Below the pieces are notes generated by a model. That model did not search any database. It worked only from the letters and a program-made list of their open reading frames with translations, and was not told where the DNA came from. This document shows, in pieces, positions 13,795-27,700 of a DNA stretch of 64,000 nt. Source of the stretch: Anoplolepis gracilipes (taxonomy: Eukaryota > Arthropoda > Insecta > Hymenoptera > Formicidae); the NCBI RefSeq assembly GCF_047496725.1, contig NC_132977.1, forward strand, positions 2,203,001 to 2,267,000, read 5' to 3'. The translations under genes were made by a program, and so were the position numbers. Numbering within the stretch: position 1 is the stretch's first letter; each line of letters begins with the position of its first letter.

Positions 13795-14720
13795 GCGACG
13801 GTCGTCTCGTAACGCGACGGGCGTCTGCTCGTCGCGCGGGTAAATAAGAGACGCGAGAAGAGAGAAAGAGAGAAGGAGCTCTGGTTTTCTCGCCTCTCCT
13901 TCTGTCGCGCGACGATGACTATACCACTGTCATGCGCACGGTGCATCGGGGATCGTCGACAGACGAAACGACGGTAGGAGATAGACGGTTCGCCGACGAC
14001 AGGCGACCTTGAGGAGTTGAGCAAAGATCGACGAGGGTTTCTCCCTAACGTCGTCACTGGTACCCCTAAGGTACGACGGCATCGTCGCCAAGGATGCGCG
14101 CGCTCGCGCGCAACAACTCACCTTTCTTTCACTTTCGTCTCTTTTACTCTTTTTCTCCTCTCTTCGCTCCTCGCGCTCTTTCGCCGCTCATGTTTCTCTT
14201 TCTTCTCTCCCTCGCCGTGTTTTTCTGCCCTCATCATATACCCCGGACACCGGTGCGGCGCGACGTCATCGCCATTACCGGCTTTCTCTCCCTCCTACTT
14301 TCTCTTTCTCATACCCGGTTTTGCTTCGGCCGTACTCTCGCCAACTCGCTCTCACGGGTGCGGGTGTGAGAAATCGTCGGTGGGACCGACCGGCCGGCTC
14401 TCTCTTTCTCTTTCGATACGGGACGACGACGACCAGTGGGGGCGACCGACGTCTGGTAGTATCTTAACGGCGTGCGTGTACGCGCTCGTGTATCGCGTGT
14501 TGCTGTTGTATACGCACCCGCGTCACGTAGACCCCCGCGTCTGCTCCGTGATCCGGGACAATGTCGAAATCCTGTTGGAAAAACCATTGTCTGCCGCCAG
14601 TCGCGACTTTCTTTCTGACAGATCGAGAACGAGGACGCTTGATCTATTGCGTCACGCTAGGCGACTAATCACGTAGAATGCAACGCACGTGAAAATTCAC
14701 GTCTGCGAAAGCGAATCCGG
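13500..14720. other. CpG-rich block with CT-rich centre
   Basis: It contains a GAC/GGC array (13742-13800), a pyrimidine-rich part (14110-14330) and CpG-rich flanks. The open frames here are Arg/Ser/Leu-rich low-complexity sequence. No gene is recognised; it may be an upstream non-coding exon or enhancer. Confidence 0.4.
13742..13800. repeat. (GAC)n/(GGC)n array
   Basis: About 13 GAC-type triplets followed by GGC triplets. Confidence 0.92.
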
Positions 14721-16489
14721 CTCCGATCATGTCTTCATCTTCTTTCGATTTTGATTCGCAAGGCGATCAAAACATTTCACTATGTTTGTTTCGTAAGATA
14801 TGCGATGAGACTCTCCAATAATATATTCTTTGATAAATCTGGCAAAACATCACATTGCTAAAAAAAAAAAAAATAAGCCGAGACATAATCACGAAACAGG
14901 AGGAGAAACAAATTAATTTTATAATATTCAACATTAAAAGGCAGAGGAATTTGAATCAAGTTTCGAAAGATGCAAAAAATAATATCAATAGGTATTCTAG
15001 TTCAGAAAATTACATTTAATTTTTATTCAAATATTTAATTACAAGATTATTTTTAAATTTAAAATACACACTCGTAATTTTCATAGAGGAAAAACTTTCT
15101 CCTTTTTTTCGTAAAATAGTCTTACAATTTTAGAATGATTAGTCATCTGAATTTTTAAATACAAATTTAAATAATAAATGATTAAGTGAAAATGTACGAT
15201 ACCGTGATCTAATTATAAGACATAATGAACGATGTGATATTTTTTTCTATATACATATATTTGGAGAAGACTTAAAAATAATTTTTTTGCACATCTATAA
15301 ATTATAGATGAATGATGATTATAGTTTATTGTTTATTTATTTAACTTAAATTTAATTAAACAAGTAATATGTAAATATTATGACATTTTTATATTTCTGC
15401 TAAGATATTATATTTCTCTACAGGAGGAAAACATATTCCGCGCGTTAATGATATATACTTGAAATCGGAGTTATTGATTTTCTCCAAGAATCTAAAATCA
15501 AATTTTAATTTTACGAATAATCGAAGCGTATTGCTGCTAACAAAACGAATGTGTTTCAGTATATAATAGGTGAATGCAATTTTTAAGAACGGAACGATCG
15601 CATTGATGTTCCACTCTCGCGGATTAATCGAGTAACTCGATCTACGATGCATTAATCTTGAACCGAATGCGCGCGGCATCGATCGATCGACGTCGGTGGG
15701 GACCGAAATAACAAGCTGATATAATTTCAAGCGTAATTTCATCCTCCACAGAGTACGTTGCGATGCGCGCGCGAATTAACAGAATCGATTGTAATGCCCC
15801 GTTGTTACGACTAACTCGCGCGAATTACGCGCACTTAAGCGCTCGCGTTGCGCCGATTTTCTGATTGACCCTTTGGCACCCTGTGCCCGTCTCAATTTTT
15901 TCCCCGTGCTATTTGAAGAGACTGAAAAAAGATAACCGATTCCACGATTAAACCGTGTTAGCGAACATTTCATTGTTTCCGCGCTGGCCGAGGCGCTTTA
16001 ATAACTATGACGGGAAATTTTATCTCCGACCATCGATCTCATAATTACAGAGAAATCATTCTCAAACAATTGTGTTCTAAATTAATCACGCGTATTAAAT
16101 CATAGACAATTATCAAGCTATATTAAATTTTGATTAGACTGAAAATTTCAAAAAATGTGCTCGTCGTTCAAAATAATAATCTCTCTTCCGTAATAAAAGT
16201 TTAATAAAAGTGCACGTGTTGAAAAGAAATTTTTTTTGTAAAAAAAAAAAATTTGTATCTTATTATAGAATTTCATATATATTGCTAATCTATTATTAGT
16301 TTCATTGTCATTCATTAAATTCAATTTGGAGGGCGACTTATCTCGCGATTGTAAATCTGAGAATCAATCATAATTAAAGCTATTTTTCTAATGTACGTGC
16401 TACTAATAACCATGTTGCATTATGGAAAATCGATTTCCGTTGGAGATTCATTTCTTTTTTTCAAGAGTTAAAGTTCCAATTATTATCGC
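14721..16489. other. AT-rich DNA, no gene recognised
   Basis: AT-rich, with one GC-richer island at about 15590-15990 lacking any recognisable coding sequence. Confidence 0.55.
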
Positions 16490-16905
16490 AACAACTCGTG
16501 TCTTAATCGGAAGCCAGTCGAGGCGTTGTCGGTGCATCGCTGCGTCGAACGTTCGAGAAAGACAGAGACCGAACGCTGGGCGAGCGTGCGAGCGAGCACG
16601 CGGAATGCGGATGATTTTTGCGTCGTGCGACGACACGCCGGGCTAATCAGCCGGTGGATCGGCACCCGCGATACATACACACAGAATGCAACGTCTGATG
16701 GCGTGTCGGACGAGTGGGAGCGAACGAAAAGAGCGAGAGAGAGAGAGGGAGATAGAGATTGGAAGAGAAAGCGGTCGGTGGTGAGTCTCTCTGCTGCCTG
16801 CACCCTGCGGGGAGACGAGACGAGACGCGACGCGACGCGACGCGGTGCGGCGCGACGCTTCGTGAGGAGCGGAGCGAGAGGAGAAGGTAAATGCGGCCAC
16901 TGCGC

Positions 16906-17083
16906 CGGCGGCGGCGGCGGCGGCGGCGGTGATGATGGTGGTGGTGGTGGTGGTGGTGGTGGTGGTGGTGGTGGTAGTGGTGGTGGTGGTGGTGGTGGTG
17001 GTGGTGGTGGTGGTGGTGGTGGTGGTGGTGGTGGTGGTGGTGGTGGTGGTGGTGGTGGTGGTGGTGGTGGTGATGATGATGGT
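16906..17083. repeat. (GGT)n array, about 178 bp
   Basis: GGC at the left, then long uninterrupted GGT with one AGT, ending in GATGAT. Same motif and orientation as the array at 11951-12186. It lies about 1.7 kb upstream of the first coding exon of the PMEPA1-like gene. Confidence 0.95.
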
Positions 17084-17281
17084 GCGATGGGAGCCGAAGG
17101 GGAAACGCTCTGCGGCTTGAAGAGTGTGGAGCGGAGAGTGGGAAGAGCAGAGGGGGACACGGACACGATGAAGAGAGGAAGGGTGGCGGGAGTAGCGACG
17201 GTGCTGCGGCCTGACAGACACCGGACGCGTTCAGTCTGCCGTCGAACTTGGAATGCGACGGGTCTTGTATCGACGAGTATC

Positions 17282-17282
<1 letters not shown>

Positions 17283-17319
<37 letters not shown>

Positions 17320-17332
17320 TGTCGTTGTCGTG
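17283..17332. repeat. (GTC)n array
   Basis: TCG/GTC triplets with some GTT, about 50 bp, in the probable promoter region. Confidence 0.92.
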
Positions 17333-18575
17333 TTCGCTACCGCTGTCGCGGCACGAAGGACACCCGTCCTCGCTCCGATTTCTAGCGCGCGCGAGCGAAA
17401 AACGACGAGTCGTACATCGATACGGCGACGTGGGTTATTTATTTATTTCGTTGCGCGTTGTCGGGAATAGGACGTGCGATACGACGGGACGACGGGACGA
17501 GAGAACGAACGAACGAACGAGTAACCGTCGGCACGACGTGTTACGTGTGACACCCAAGCGCCGCGTGTGACTTTCACAACGACGCGACGCATTGACATTT
17601 CTCTTGTGCATCGAGCGAGCGGCGGGAACTCGGCCAACAGCTTGTCCCTCTTTCTTTGTCTCTCTCTTTCTCTCGCTCCCTCTGTCCGCGCTACTCCAAT
17701 ACACTCCTTCTGTTCCCTTTCTGGTTGTCGTGTTTCCCTCTGCTCCTTGGACCGTGAGACGAATTCATGTACGAGGGCGGAGTTGCTGCCCCTGATAGTA
17801 ACGGTGGATTTGTTGGAATGAAAACCGAGGGTCTTTTCTAATGGAAAGATCGAATAAAAATCTCGGCGGACTGGTGGACGTGCGACGACGAACGACGCGA
17901 GAACGACGGCGACGCGAGCGCGCGAGATGATTTCGGGAGTCAAGGTCGGGCCTGTCTAGACTGCCGCTGCCTGTTATACATCTCTCGACGTCATTCAACG
18001 TCTGCGAGACGGCGCGCGCGCAAACGCCAGCAGACTTTCCGATAATACTGACTGGCCGAGAGTGCACGCAGTGCAGAGTGACTCGTCCCTCTCTTCTTCT
18101 CTCGGAAATCACTGGGAATCTCTACGTTACGAGAAGATATAGTAGACGGTTTGACGGAGAGTGAGAAAGAGAGAAACCTCTCCCTCCCTTCCTCTCGTAG
18201 CGATATACGACGGCAAGGAAGGGGATAACACGACGACGGACGACGGACGACGGAGTCGCGTCGCTGCTCCCATTAGATGCAAGCCGTTAAACGACCGTAA
18301 CGCTTATGGTCAAGTGGGATCGCCGGCGGAGCACCGGATACAATCGAATTAAGTGGGAACGGGGTCGCTTCCTCCTAACGGGCCCCGCCGATCGATCGTC
18401 GTCGGGGTGGACCAAGAGCACCACGGCAGAACCGAGTATACGCGATACGGTATCTCTCGTCGCGACAGCTTTGTTAAAAAATATCCATACGACGAGCGTT
18501 ATATCTAGTGGCTTTAAGCTGTCAATTAGCGAAATAGTTATTAGTGATTGCGGTGCGGTTATCGCGACGGCGAAG

Positions 18576-18610
18576 AGGACGACGAGAACGACGAGAACGA
18601 CGAGAACGAG
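18576..18610. repeat. (ACGAGA)n short array
   Basis: About five copies of a GACGAGAAC-type repeat in the probable 5'UTR. Confidence 0.8.
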
Positions 18611-18683
18611 ACTTCCTCGCGTCGCTTTAGCAACTGTTCGAGGATAATCGCGGCGGGCGAATAGTGTCGGTGGTGGTGCGTTT

Positions 18684-18782
18684 ATGTCACCTCGACAACG
18701 GCCTCGGGGACGGCCGACATCGACGGCCAGTGGTTGTTTCCGGCACGCCGACGGCAACCTGGCGGTTTCTCCGTTCAAATGA
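18684..18782 (+). promoter_or_regulatory. Upstream ORF (32 codons) overlapping the PMEPA1-like start as ATGA
   Basis: ATG at 18684 opens 32 sense codons and ends in TGA at 18780-18782, which shares bases with the main ATG at 18779-18781. The frame is different from the main ORF. If the transcript starts upstream of 18684, ribosomes translating this uORF would terminate exactly at the main start, which fits either repression or termination-reinitiation. The peptide begins MSPRQRPRGRPT and resembles no family I know. Transcription start is unknown. Confidence 0.5.
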
Positions 18783-18907
18783 AGCTGAGGCGTCGCTACA
18801 TGCAGACGCTCGGCGTCTCCGTCAAACAGCTGCGCAGGAAACTACTCGAGCTGGGCGCGCGAATCCTCCACGTCCAGGGGTCGAAACCGCGCGACATGGC
18901 ACTAGTG
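18779..18907 (+). CDS. PMEPA1-like: PMEPA1-like exon 1 (43 codons)
   Basis: An ATG opens 43 codons that end at a consensus donor (GTG, then GTACGT at 18908) in phase 0, matching the phase-0 acceptor of exon 2. The peptide is very basic at its start (MKLRRRYMQ) and has an LRRKLLELGARIL stretch that could form an amphipathic helix. I do not recognise it in vertebrate PMEPA1/LDLRAD4, whose N-termini also vary between isoforms. The start context has C at -3, so it is not strong. It could be non-coding leader if translation begins at 37697. Confidence 0.6.
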
Positions 18908-21181
18908 GTACGTGTGCGAAAATCGAAAATATCTTCTTCTCTATTTTCTTGTTTCCAGTTGTTCTGTCGTCGAGATTTAATGCGAGTTTTCTTGCACGAA
19001 CGCTTGGATCGGACATCAGGAAGTTGTATTATTTTGCGGGAAATATTTTTTTATAAACAAGTTTTTTCTCTCCAATTTCTGCAAAATGATAGAGAATATT
19101 TTACTGTCAAATTTTAAATGATATTTTTCTAACGTACATATGGACATCCAGAAGGAACTGGTCGATATAATTTCAGAGTTAGAATGAAATTGGTTGGTAA
19201 AGTGTGCGAGAGAGTTCAAATTCTTTTTATTTGTGACAACTATCCTAAGGATGTATCTTTTGCGAGCAATCAGAGCTGTAGCACCAAAGATTCGAGTCTG
19301 TCGTTTTTCCTAACAAAAATTTAACGTGAGTTTATTCGCGCCTCTTCAATCTCCATTATTAAACATCCTGTTAATCGAGCTTCAAATGAAATTTCCGCCG
19401 AAGTGAAACTAATTTAAAGTTAACCGAGAGACAAGTTTCTGCTCATCCATTTAGACACTTAAAACTTAATTTGCAAAAGCCCTTCAATTTTCAATGTAAA
19501 TATTCTCATAATTAAAGCGATAAAATCGATTATAGAAGAGCTGTCGTTGAAATTTCGCACAGTTTATGTATTGTGTTTTATATCCATTGTATCTCCTTGT
19601 CTTTATTAACTTAAATAGACATTACGAGAATGTAAATAATTTCACAAAAAAAAAAAAAAAAAAAAAAAAAAAATGCTCTTTAATTTATTCATTATTTACG
19701 GACGAAGCAGCGCAGCAAATTCTCTAAAGAGGGAGCCGTTGCGGCTGGATATTTACGATCGCTCACGAATATTTAATATCGCGGTTCTAGGCGAAAGTAT
19801 TGTCCGAGATTTTATTTCACCTGACAGCCAACATACACACATACGCGCGCGTGTACTAACGAAATAAATTATAACGGACGTACGATGCGCCACATTGGGT
19901 GAAAGTATTTTATGTTGCCTGCGTGAAAAAAATATCAATTCTTTCTCGAGGTACCCCTCGGTGTGCGTTGCACCTTGCGCAGATGATTTACATACGAAGC
20001 ACGAAGGGATAATCGCTCGGGCCCGAATATTGCACCCGACATGGTTTTGAATTTCAAAGAGAAGGCTAATAATAATGCAGTTTCTACCTGTGTGCGTAGA
20101 TTTTCATTATATATGTATTTCCAAAGTTAAGATAGGAATACTCTTTTTGACCGCTATAAAAAGTCTCTGATCCTATTTTCGGCTGTTGGATTTAACCATA
20201 AAATAGTTCATAAATCTTCATCTTTCTTCATTCCTCATACTTTTAGCTCCCTATACACATTAATATTTATTAGAATCTATGAGTCTTATCTCTTTAGCTT
20301 GCTTTTCAACTATATATTTTCTACATTTCCAGCTTGTATTTTTTTAAAACCTAAAAGAAACTGATCTCTTTTTTTCGGTACTAAAATACTTTTTGATATA
20401 TACACATATCTGTGAAGATAAATATAAATCAAATTTAAAGAAAGGAAGCGAGAAAACGCTATATATGTTATCTCTCGAGATTATCTATACAAATCGCGAT
20501 CACACCTGACTCAAATGTAGACTTTAGATTAATCTCTTATTTTAAGAATGGATTTTTAAATTAAATATTTAACAGAGATATATAATAAAACAAAAAGGGA
20601 AAAGAAAATATATAAAACATAAGCAAAGAAAAAAAAAATTAAAAACCAATTACAAAATTCTATTGTAAATCTTACATATATGTAGAAAAATTCATAAGCT
20701 TTTAAAGGGAGGTGATTAAGAATTCCAAGTGGACGTTCAATATCACTTGATATGGAACTAGTACATGTCCGGACATTATATGGTATCTGGAACACCAAGA
20801 CCTATCTCGTCGTCTTTCTTTTTCTCCCTCTTCACGAGGATGAATTGAACGGGCGTCGCGACGACAAGACAAGAAGGAAGAGAAGGAGAGAGAGACGAAC
20901 GGGGGTGGAAAAAGGCGCGCTCGGAAACGCTCGCGTCGAACGCGGAGCGTGAGAGGTGGTGTAATAAAAAAAAAAAAGGGGGAGAATATATGAGAAAGAG
21001 AGAGAAGCCATCACACTGTCTGCCTTGTATGTTTCTTCCGTCTGGCCCAGAATGCGAGGCAGGCTTTCACTGCAGTTTTCTCGTCTGGGTCGACTGCTTC
21101 TACGTCTCGTTTCTTCTTGCTCGCCGACATGGTCTCTCTTTCTCTCTCTCCCTCCCTCCTTCCCTTCCTCCCTCTTTCCCT

Positions 21182-21231
<50 letters not shown>

Positions 21232-24200
21232 CGCCTGTCGTAAAAGAAAGAGCGAGCATGCCCGTCGCTCGATATCTTCACGTGGCACTTTTAAATGTCA
21301 TCAGCCTGCGATTTCCGAGGTCGGTTTGGCGAGCGCGAATCTTGAAGAACGGCAGTTTATTAGTAGGCTCTGTGACACGCTGACCTTTAACCCTCAGCAG
21401 ATATCGCGTGGGGTCTTAAAGAGTCTTTTCATTTTAATGATTGGTTTTTTTTTTTTTTTTTTTTGTTCTTTAACGGAATCACGTGTAGACTTCGGTACCG
21501 AAATTTACGACGCCCAAAATTAATTGCAAAATAAGTTTGCCCATTTAATTATATTTTCTTGACAGTTAATTTGCCAAAAACCGCTTAATATTTTATGTTA
21601 AATATTTTGGTAATTTCATGAGAAAACTATGAATTTAATTTATAATTAAGGTTCTCGGTAAGAAAAGGTCGAATTTTTGCAACTTTATCACATTCCAAGT
21701 TAAATTAATGATTTTTTTAATGATCAGTAAAAATTAACAATAATATTTTGTAAGTTACTTTTTATTTATATTGGAAAAAGAGAATTGAATAAAATCGTAA
21801 ATAGATGTATTATTATAAATTTCTCGATTGTTTTTCTTAAAATCGATAAATTAAAAAACATGAACGATATCGCAAGAACTATAGAAAGCGTAATTTATTT
21901 TATCGCGACAGACGCGACATATAAAACATGAAAATATAAAAATACTTTTGCGCGATTATTCTTTTGTATTATTCATGATACTTCTGTAAACAAGACAAGA
22001 ATGTGTCTTTGTTTCTAGCTAGATTCTACTGCTACTCCAATGCGAACAAATTGAAAGGCATTCCGTTCAGTGAAAGATCATAAAATGGCCTTAAAGACGC
22101 TCCGTTTTATGAACCTTCTTTTCAAAGTAGGACTCCGTTTATCCATGTCGCTACAAAAGCGATAAAAATGTCAACTTTGTTGCGACGTCCTCGACGTCGT
22201 TTTGCGATAAGCGAGTCGTAAATACATTTACGCGTGAGCGCGAATTCGATTCATCGCGTTTACACATGAAAAACAGTTTAACAAATGTGTAAACAATTTA
22301 TTTCTCTTTTTTGCAAACATGCAAATCACGAGATGATTGTTAGCTTATTTTTATAATATCGTGTCTAAAAAAAACATAAATATTTAAATAGATAAAAAAA
22401 TTCTAACTACGTTATAAAGGACGTTAGTTCTTCGGAACGTGTTGTGCGCAAATATGTATATAGAAAACTGTATGGAAAAAATATTATATATTTTACTCTG
22501 AAACCACCGGGTTCTCCCTCCATTTCTCAGAAAAACGTTGATCTTTCGGCGGAGATTTGTTGAACAGCAGATCTAACGGTTGCTCTAATCACGCTCGTTA
22601 GTATAGCGAGCACGGCATACTCGTTAACATGCGTCGGCTCGTAGCACGACACGCCATGCGCATAATTCGTGCCTATGTAAGTGCATGCGCGTATATTTAA
22701 CCGCTAAGTAGAAGACACTGCACAATGAGCGGATATCTTTTAAAACCGTTTACGAGTAAAATTGTTTGAAGCAGGAAACAAAATATATTACAGTTATATT
22801 CATTTAAATAATATATTTGTTAATCTTCAAGTTAATGTTGTGTGAAATAATTGAAAAGATGTATAGGTACTTGGGATAAACTCGACACATAAAGATATCC
22901 TTAGATTCATTATAAGAATCGCTTAAAATTATCGCAAATTAAATTATTATTATTGTTAATTTTATAATATTTATAGTGTATTTTTAATGGAACTTAATGT
23001 TCAATTAATTAAATCTATAAAATTTTATTAATTAGATTAATTAAGCTGTATATAAATATAAATTTGTATTACACAGTAATTTACTGTTGAGAACTATATC
23101 ATATTTTTTAAATCAGCACGTGAATAATCGTAAACGGAGTAAACAAGTCAGAAATGCAATGTCTTCCGTTTTATTTTTTTATACTTTTGAATAGATTTGT
23201 CCGAAGAAATCATGTGTGTATCAGACGTGATCGTCTTCTTAACAAAAATCACACCATGCTTACATGTGGCCGCCTACGCATAATGGGCAAATATTAGTTC
23301 AAATCGAAAATTAGGTCAATAGTCGACAATTTTTTATTAAGCTGCTCGGTCGAGAGTCGTGGGAAACGACAGCGGGAACGTTTACATGAGTGCTTCTTCG
23401 TACGAGGGTGACTCGTTCGATCATATGTCATGCTCACTATATCGAATATATATGATTCGAAGTCCATATCAGGTCTAATAAATTAAACATCTAACAGTAG
23501 ATGTGTGTAAGATTTTCTCTATATTTTTTTGACATGCAATATGCAAAAAAAAACTAAATAAAAACACGAGTCGATTAAAAGTGAATATTTGTGGATGCAT
23601 ATTACAGACAAATCGCATATTGGGGCAAATCTCTTTTTCAATTAATTTTTAAATAAAGTTGATAAAATATAAAAATATAACATTCATGAAAAACTAAAAA
23701 AAATGTAATATTTCGTAATTAAATTAAAATGAATATTATACAATTATAAAACATTTAATTTATTACTAATAAATATTACATTATGATTTTATTATTACAG
23801 AAATTCATTTTTATTGAATCATATAGATATATAATAGATACAACAAATTAATATCTACAATTTTATTAGAATAATGCAAATTTAGATTCATCGAAAGTAT
23901 GTCGGTTTTTTATTAGATATGAAAGAAGTTACATAACAATGCATCTAAATATACTATCATATATATTATCATTATTATGTATCGCGTGTAAATTCTGTCA
24001 AATATTTGGTTTTTATGCGATTAAACATGCCACGGTATTAAAATTGTAAGAAGTGCGTGCTTGTTCAGAAAAATTTCACTCTTTGAATGATTATGGTATG
24101 TAAAAAGATAAATGGTCAAAGTTCAAAGTATATTTATTTGAAAATAACATTACTATTATTAATACAAGCGCTAAAAAAAGTCTGTACTATAAATATCAGA

Positions 24201-24643
24201 TATGATAGTTTTTGAAAGAGAAAGTACGAGGTTCAAGCAAAGTTTGAATTTATAATCGCATAAGTTTTTATTTGAGCACAGTAAAATATTTTTAAAGCAA
24301 AATTCACATATAACGTTGTCGATACTAAATTTGAATTTGGTGAATTTTCGGAAAACTTTTGAAGCTTAGTTTCACCGAACGCGATGGTATTTGTTACAAA
24401 TTTAAATATTATTATAAAAAATATACAACAATTGATGTAGAATCTTGAACATAACATCAAAATAGATGAATATTCCTTCTAAAGAAATTATTCATTTATT
24501 TTTAAGATTATGAGACTAGTATTATACACACGAAACATAATTTCGTGTTATCATTCACTTTGTCAGGAATAAAAATATTCGTTTAATGAATGTCGCAAAT
24601 AATCGTGACGTTTGCTATGTCTTGTTGTCGATGACGAAAGGAT

Positions 24644-24703
<60 letters not shown>

Positions 24704-27700
24704 TCAAGGATTTCTTCGATGAGAAAAAAAGAGAGAGACTATTATGACACACGAGAACTCGTAGAGAACAAACACTTTAAGTTATTCAAATTTTTAAAAT
24801 CAATTTTTGCATAATGTGTCTGATTCACTCTCCACTGTAGACGTCAAATTTTAGTAAAGATCCTTATTATGTATGTATACATAATATAAACAAAATATTC
24901 CTCATAAAATTCCAAATAAAATTACAAAAATGAATAGTTTAATAGTATTTTTCTAGAATTATAAAAAATTAAATGAAAAGATAACTACAGAAAAATGCAG
25001 TTTTAACTTTGGCGAATTAATTTTTTATAGAATCCTCATGGAAGAACGACGAATTTTCTTGATACTAATTATATTCTATAATTGAGCTACTTTAACTCTG
25101 TACTCTATGAAATCATAAAACAATATCATTAATTTGATATTTTATACTTGTTCTTAAACTTTAATAAGGAATCTAAAAATTTTATAAATTCCTATTTCTC
25201 GCTCAAGGAAAAAAAAAAAAGACAGAATTTTTTTAATATGATACGCGCGATAATCGACTACGAAAAGACTTCCTTGTTGTAAAATTTATGTTTTTACATA
25301 ATTTTATCTGCGTGAGAAAAATATTATACTAACTCACGCAGTTTTTGCGTCAGAAACATTAACGCACGCAAAATATCTCTCTCACGCAATTTATAATCCT
25401 AAATATCCTGCAACTGCTTACAATCGGACATACCAGTTCCTGCATGAACTATCCGAAGCAGCACAAAACACGGCGGGTCTTGTTAGGTTTCTAAGTCTGA
25501 AATTGATGTATTTCGCGCCTCGATGTGTGAAAAATCTGTTCATAAGAATACATGAAAAGAATAAACGCGCTTCCGCGCGCGCTCAGTACTGAGACGCTTC
25601 CGTCTCTACGCCTGTCGGCATAAAGCATAGCGGCGGAATAATTTTCTCGGCCGTAAAGCGACGCTTCGCCGATGGTGCAACAACGGCGAAAAGCTTGGAA
25701 ACGAGGAAGATTACATATCCGCGTTATATTCTTTTCCGCGGTAAATGGCCGCGCGGGAAAGAAAAAACACCGAGTAACTCGCGTGTTGCGATCTCTCAAC
25801 TGCTTGATTTTCTAATTTAACAAACCGTCAGAGTAAAAAAGAGAACATGAAACGTTCGTTAAAAGAATCGAGGAAAAATAATTATTTTTTTTTTTACACA
25901 TCCACTAATTAGTTTCATGGCATAATACTATATAAGTAAAAGGACTGAAAAAGTTAACTATTTTCTTCCTTTATTTTTAAAAAATGTATTAACAATTGTT
26001 GTATAAAATTTGAAAGAGACATTTATATCAGTATGCTAATTGAAATATTTTGCTTATCGTGAAAAAAAAAGAAAAGAGTTTTCCCTTCTGAATATAAAGT
26101 CTTAATTTTCTTAACATTTTTTTTAATTGTATAAAATTCAATAAAAATTGTCTTATTATTATCGAGCGATGTATTTATTAAACACCATATATTCAAGACG
26201 TGCAAGCTGAATTTACAAGAATACACTAACGGTATTCTTAAAAAAAATCGCGACTTCCGCATCGAAACGCGTCGATGCTTATCGCGGTCTAAAAAGCGTC
26301 CTGGCGCCGTAACGTTTTAAAGGACATGTCGCAATCATCACGTCTAGACGGTTCGCCGACGCTATTATCCGGGCCTCGTTAACGCTTATCTCTGTCAAAC
26401 GGGAAGCGTCTACGCAACGCCAGGCGAATTGCGTAAGTGTGCGTACTATATATTCCTCCCCTATATCTCCCCCCACGTATGCTCGTGCACTTCCACCTAC
26501 TCAAACGCGCGGATTGCGTTACGTTTTGCGCTTTTCTGCCTCTCTCTTTTTCTCTCTCTTTCTCGTTCCAGCCTATTGACCTCCGTCTATCCGGACACGC
26601 GTAATTAATCCCCTATAGATGCGCGTCGCCGAATCACACTCGCGACATTCACCAGCGCGACGCTAATGTTTCCGCAACTTTTACAAACACGACACGCTAT
26701 CATCGTTCCACGATTTCTCCCGCGAATCATCAAAATCATGAAAGAGTTATTTTATAATTTTTTAAAATCTTCTTTTCTTAATCTACTTATTATCGCATAC
26801 ATGTACAAAATACAAATTACTGTTGTACAAGTGAAGATATTTAATTGTAGAACCATAGCTAGTAATTTTATTTTATACAACTCGAAAATAATATGAATTA
26901 GATTATATGTTTAATTATATGATGCTGTATATATTCGAAATATGTGCATGATTAATTATAATGATATATACATACATGTATTTAATTTATTCTTCTTTAA
27001 ATATAATTTCATTTTCTCGAAAAAATTATTTCAGAGGCTGCATAATAAATGTAATTATGCATTTTATTCTCTATGCAAAATAGTTGAATTGCTTTTGTAG
27101 AAAAAAAGTCTCGGTTTAACATTAATTTAATTATTATAAATCTTTAATGTGAACTTTATTAACATTTTTTTTTTTTTTTTTTGCTACGAGCTAATGAAGT
27201 TATTGATACGAAGATGAGATTTGCACGTTGAATGATAGATAATTGACAGAGTAATCGCACAAGGAATATACAATTGCGACATTACTTGTGTGCGACTTTT
27301 CATAATACAAACATAACGGGATTTAGACATTTTATAAATACATATGGCATGTCACAGCTACTGGCGTCATGCAAATTGGGTTACTTACAAAAGATTTGAT
27401 GCACGTGTGTTGGATTGTCTCTTCGCGTATCATTTGGCGTAATCGCGAATAAATGCGCGTACCGCAAACGAAACCGTTAGAACATCAAGTTCTGCACGAG
27501 CAATCCCTGCATATTCATATTTCTTTTAAGTGAAATGCCTCAGGATAAACTCGACGTTTGCCTATTTTAATACATAATGCGTAACAGTAATCGATATCCA
27601 ATGTCAATCAAAATCATATAAATATTTTATTTTTACAATTTCGCAAAGCGAGAAGCGGGACGAAGAAAGTATAGGAGATATATATATATATACTTCTCTT

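Larger units (their letters stand above)
16490..18778 (+). promoter_or_regulatory. CpG-rich probable promoter and 5'UTR of the PMEPA1-like gene
   Basis: About 2.3 kb of GC- and CpG-rich DNA immediately precedes the first coding exon, in contrast with AT-rich flanks. It contains a GGT/GGC array (16906-17083), a GTC array (17283-17332), CT runs (17640-17680) and ACGAGA repeats (18576-18610). No clear TATA box was seen, so a CpG-type dispersed promoter is likely. The many frames open here are by-products of low stop-codon density and repeats. Confidence 0.45.

Noticed and set aside
14017..14676. 219-codon plus frame with Ser/Phe/Leu-rich composition
   Set aside because: It starts at a non-ATG codon, lies in CT-rich sequence, and has no conserved motif or splice context.
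16483..17470. Open frames up to 314 codons around the GGT array
   Set aside because: The length comes from the array plus CpG-rich, stop-poor flanks. Frames on both strands are equally open and none has a recognisable domain.
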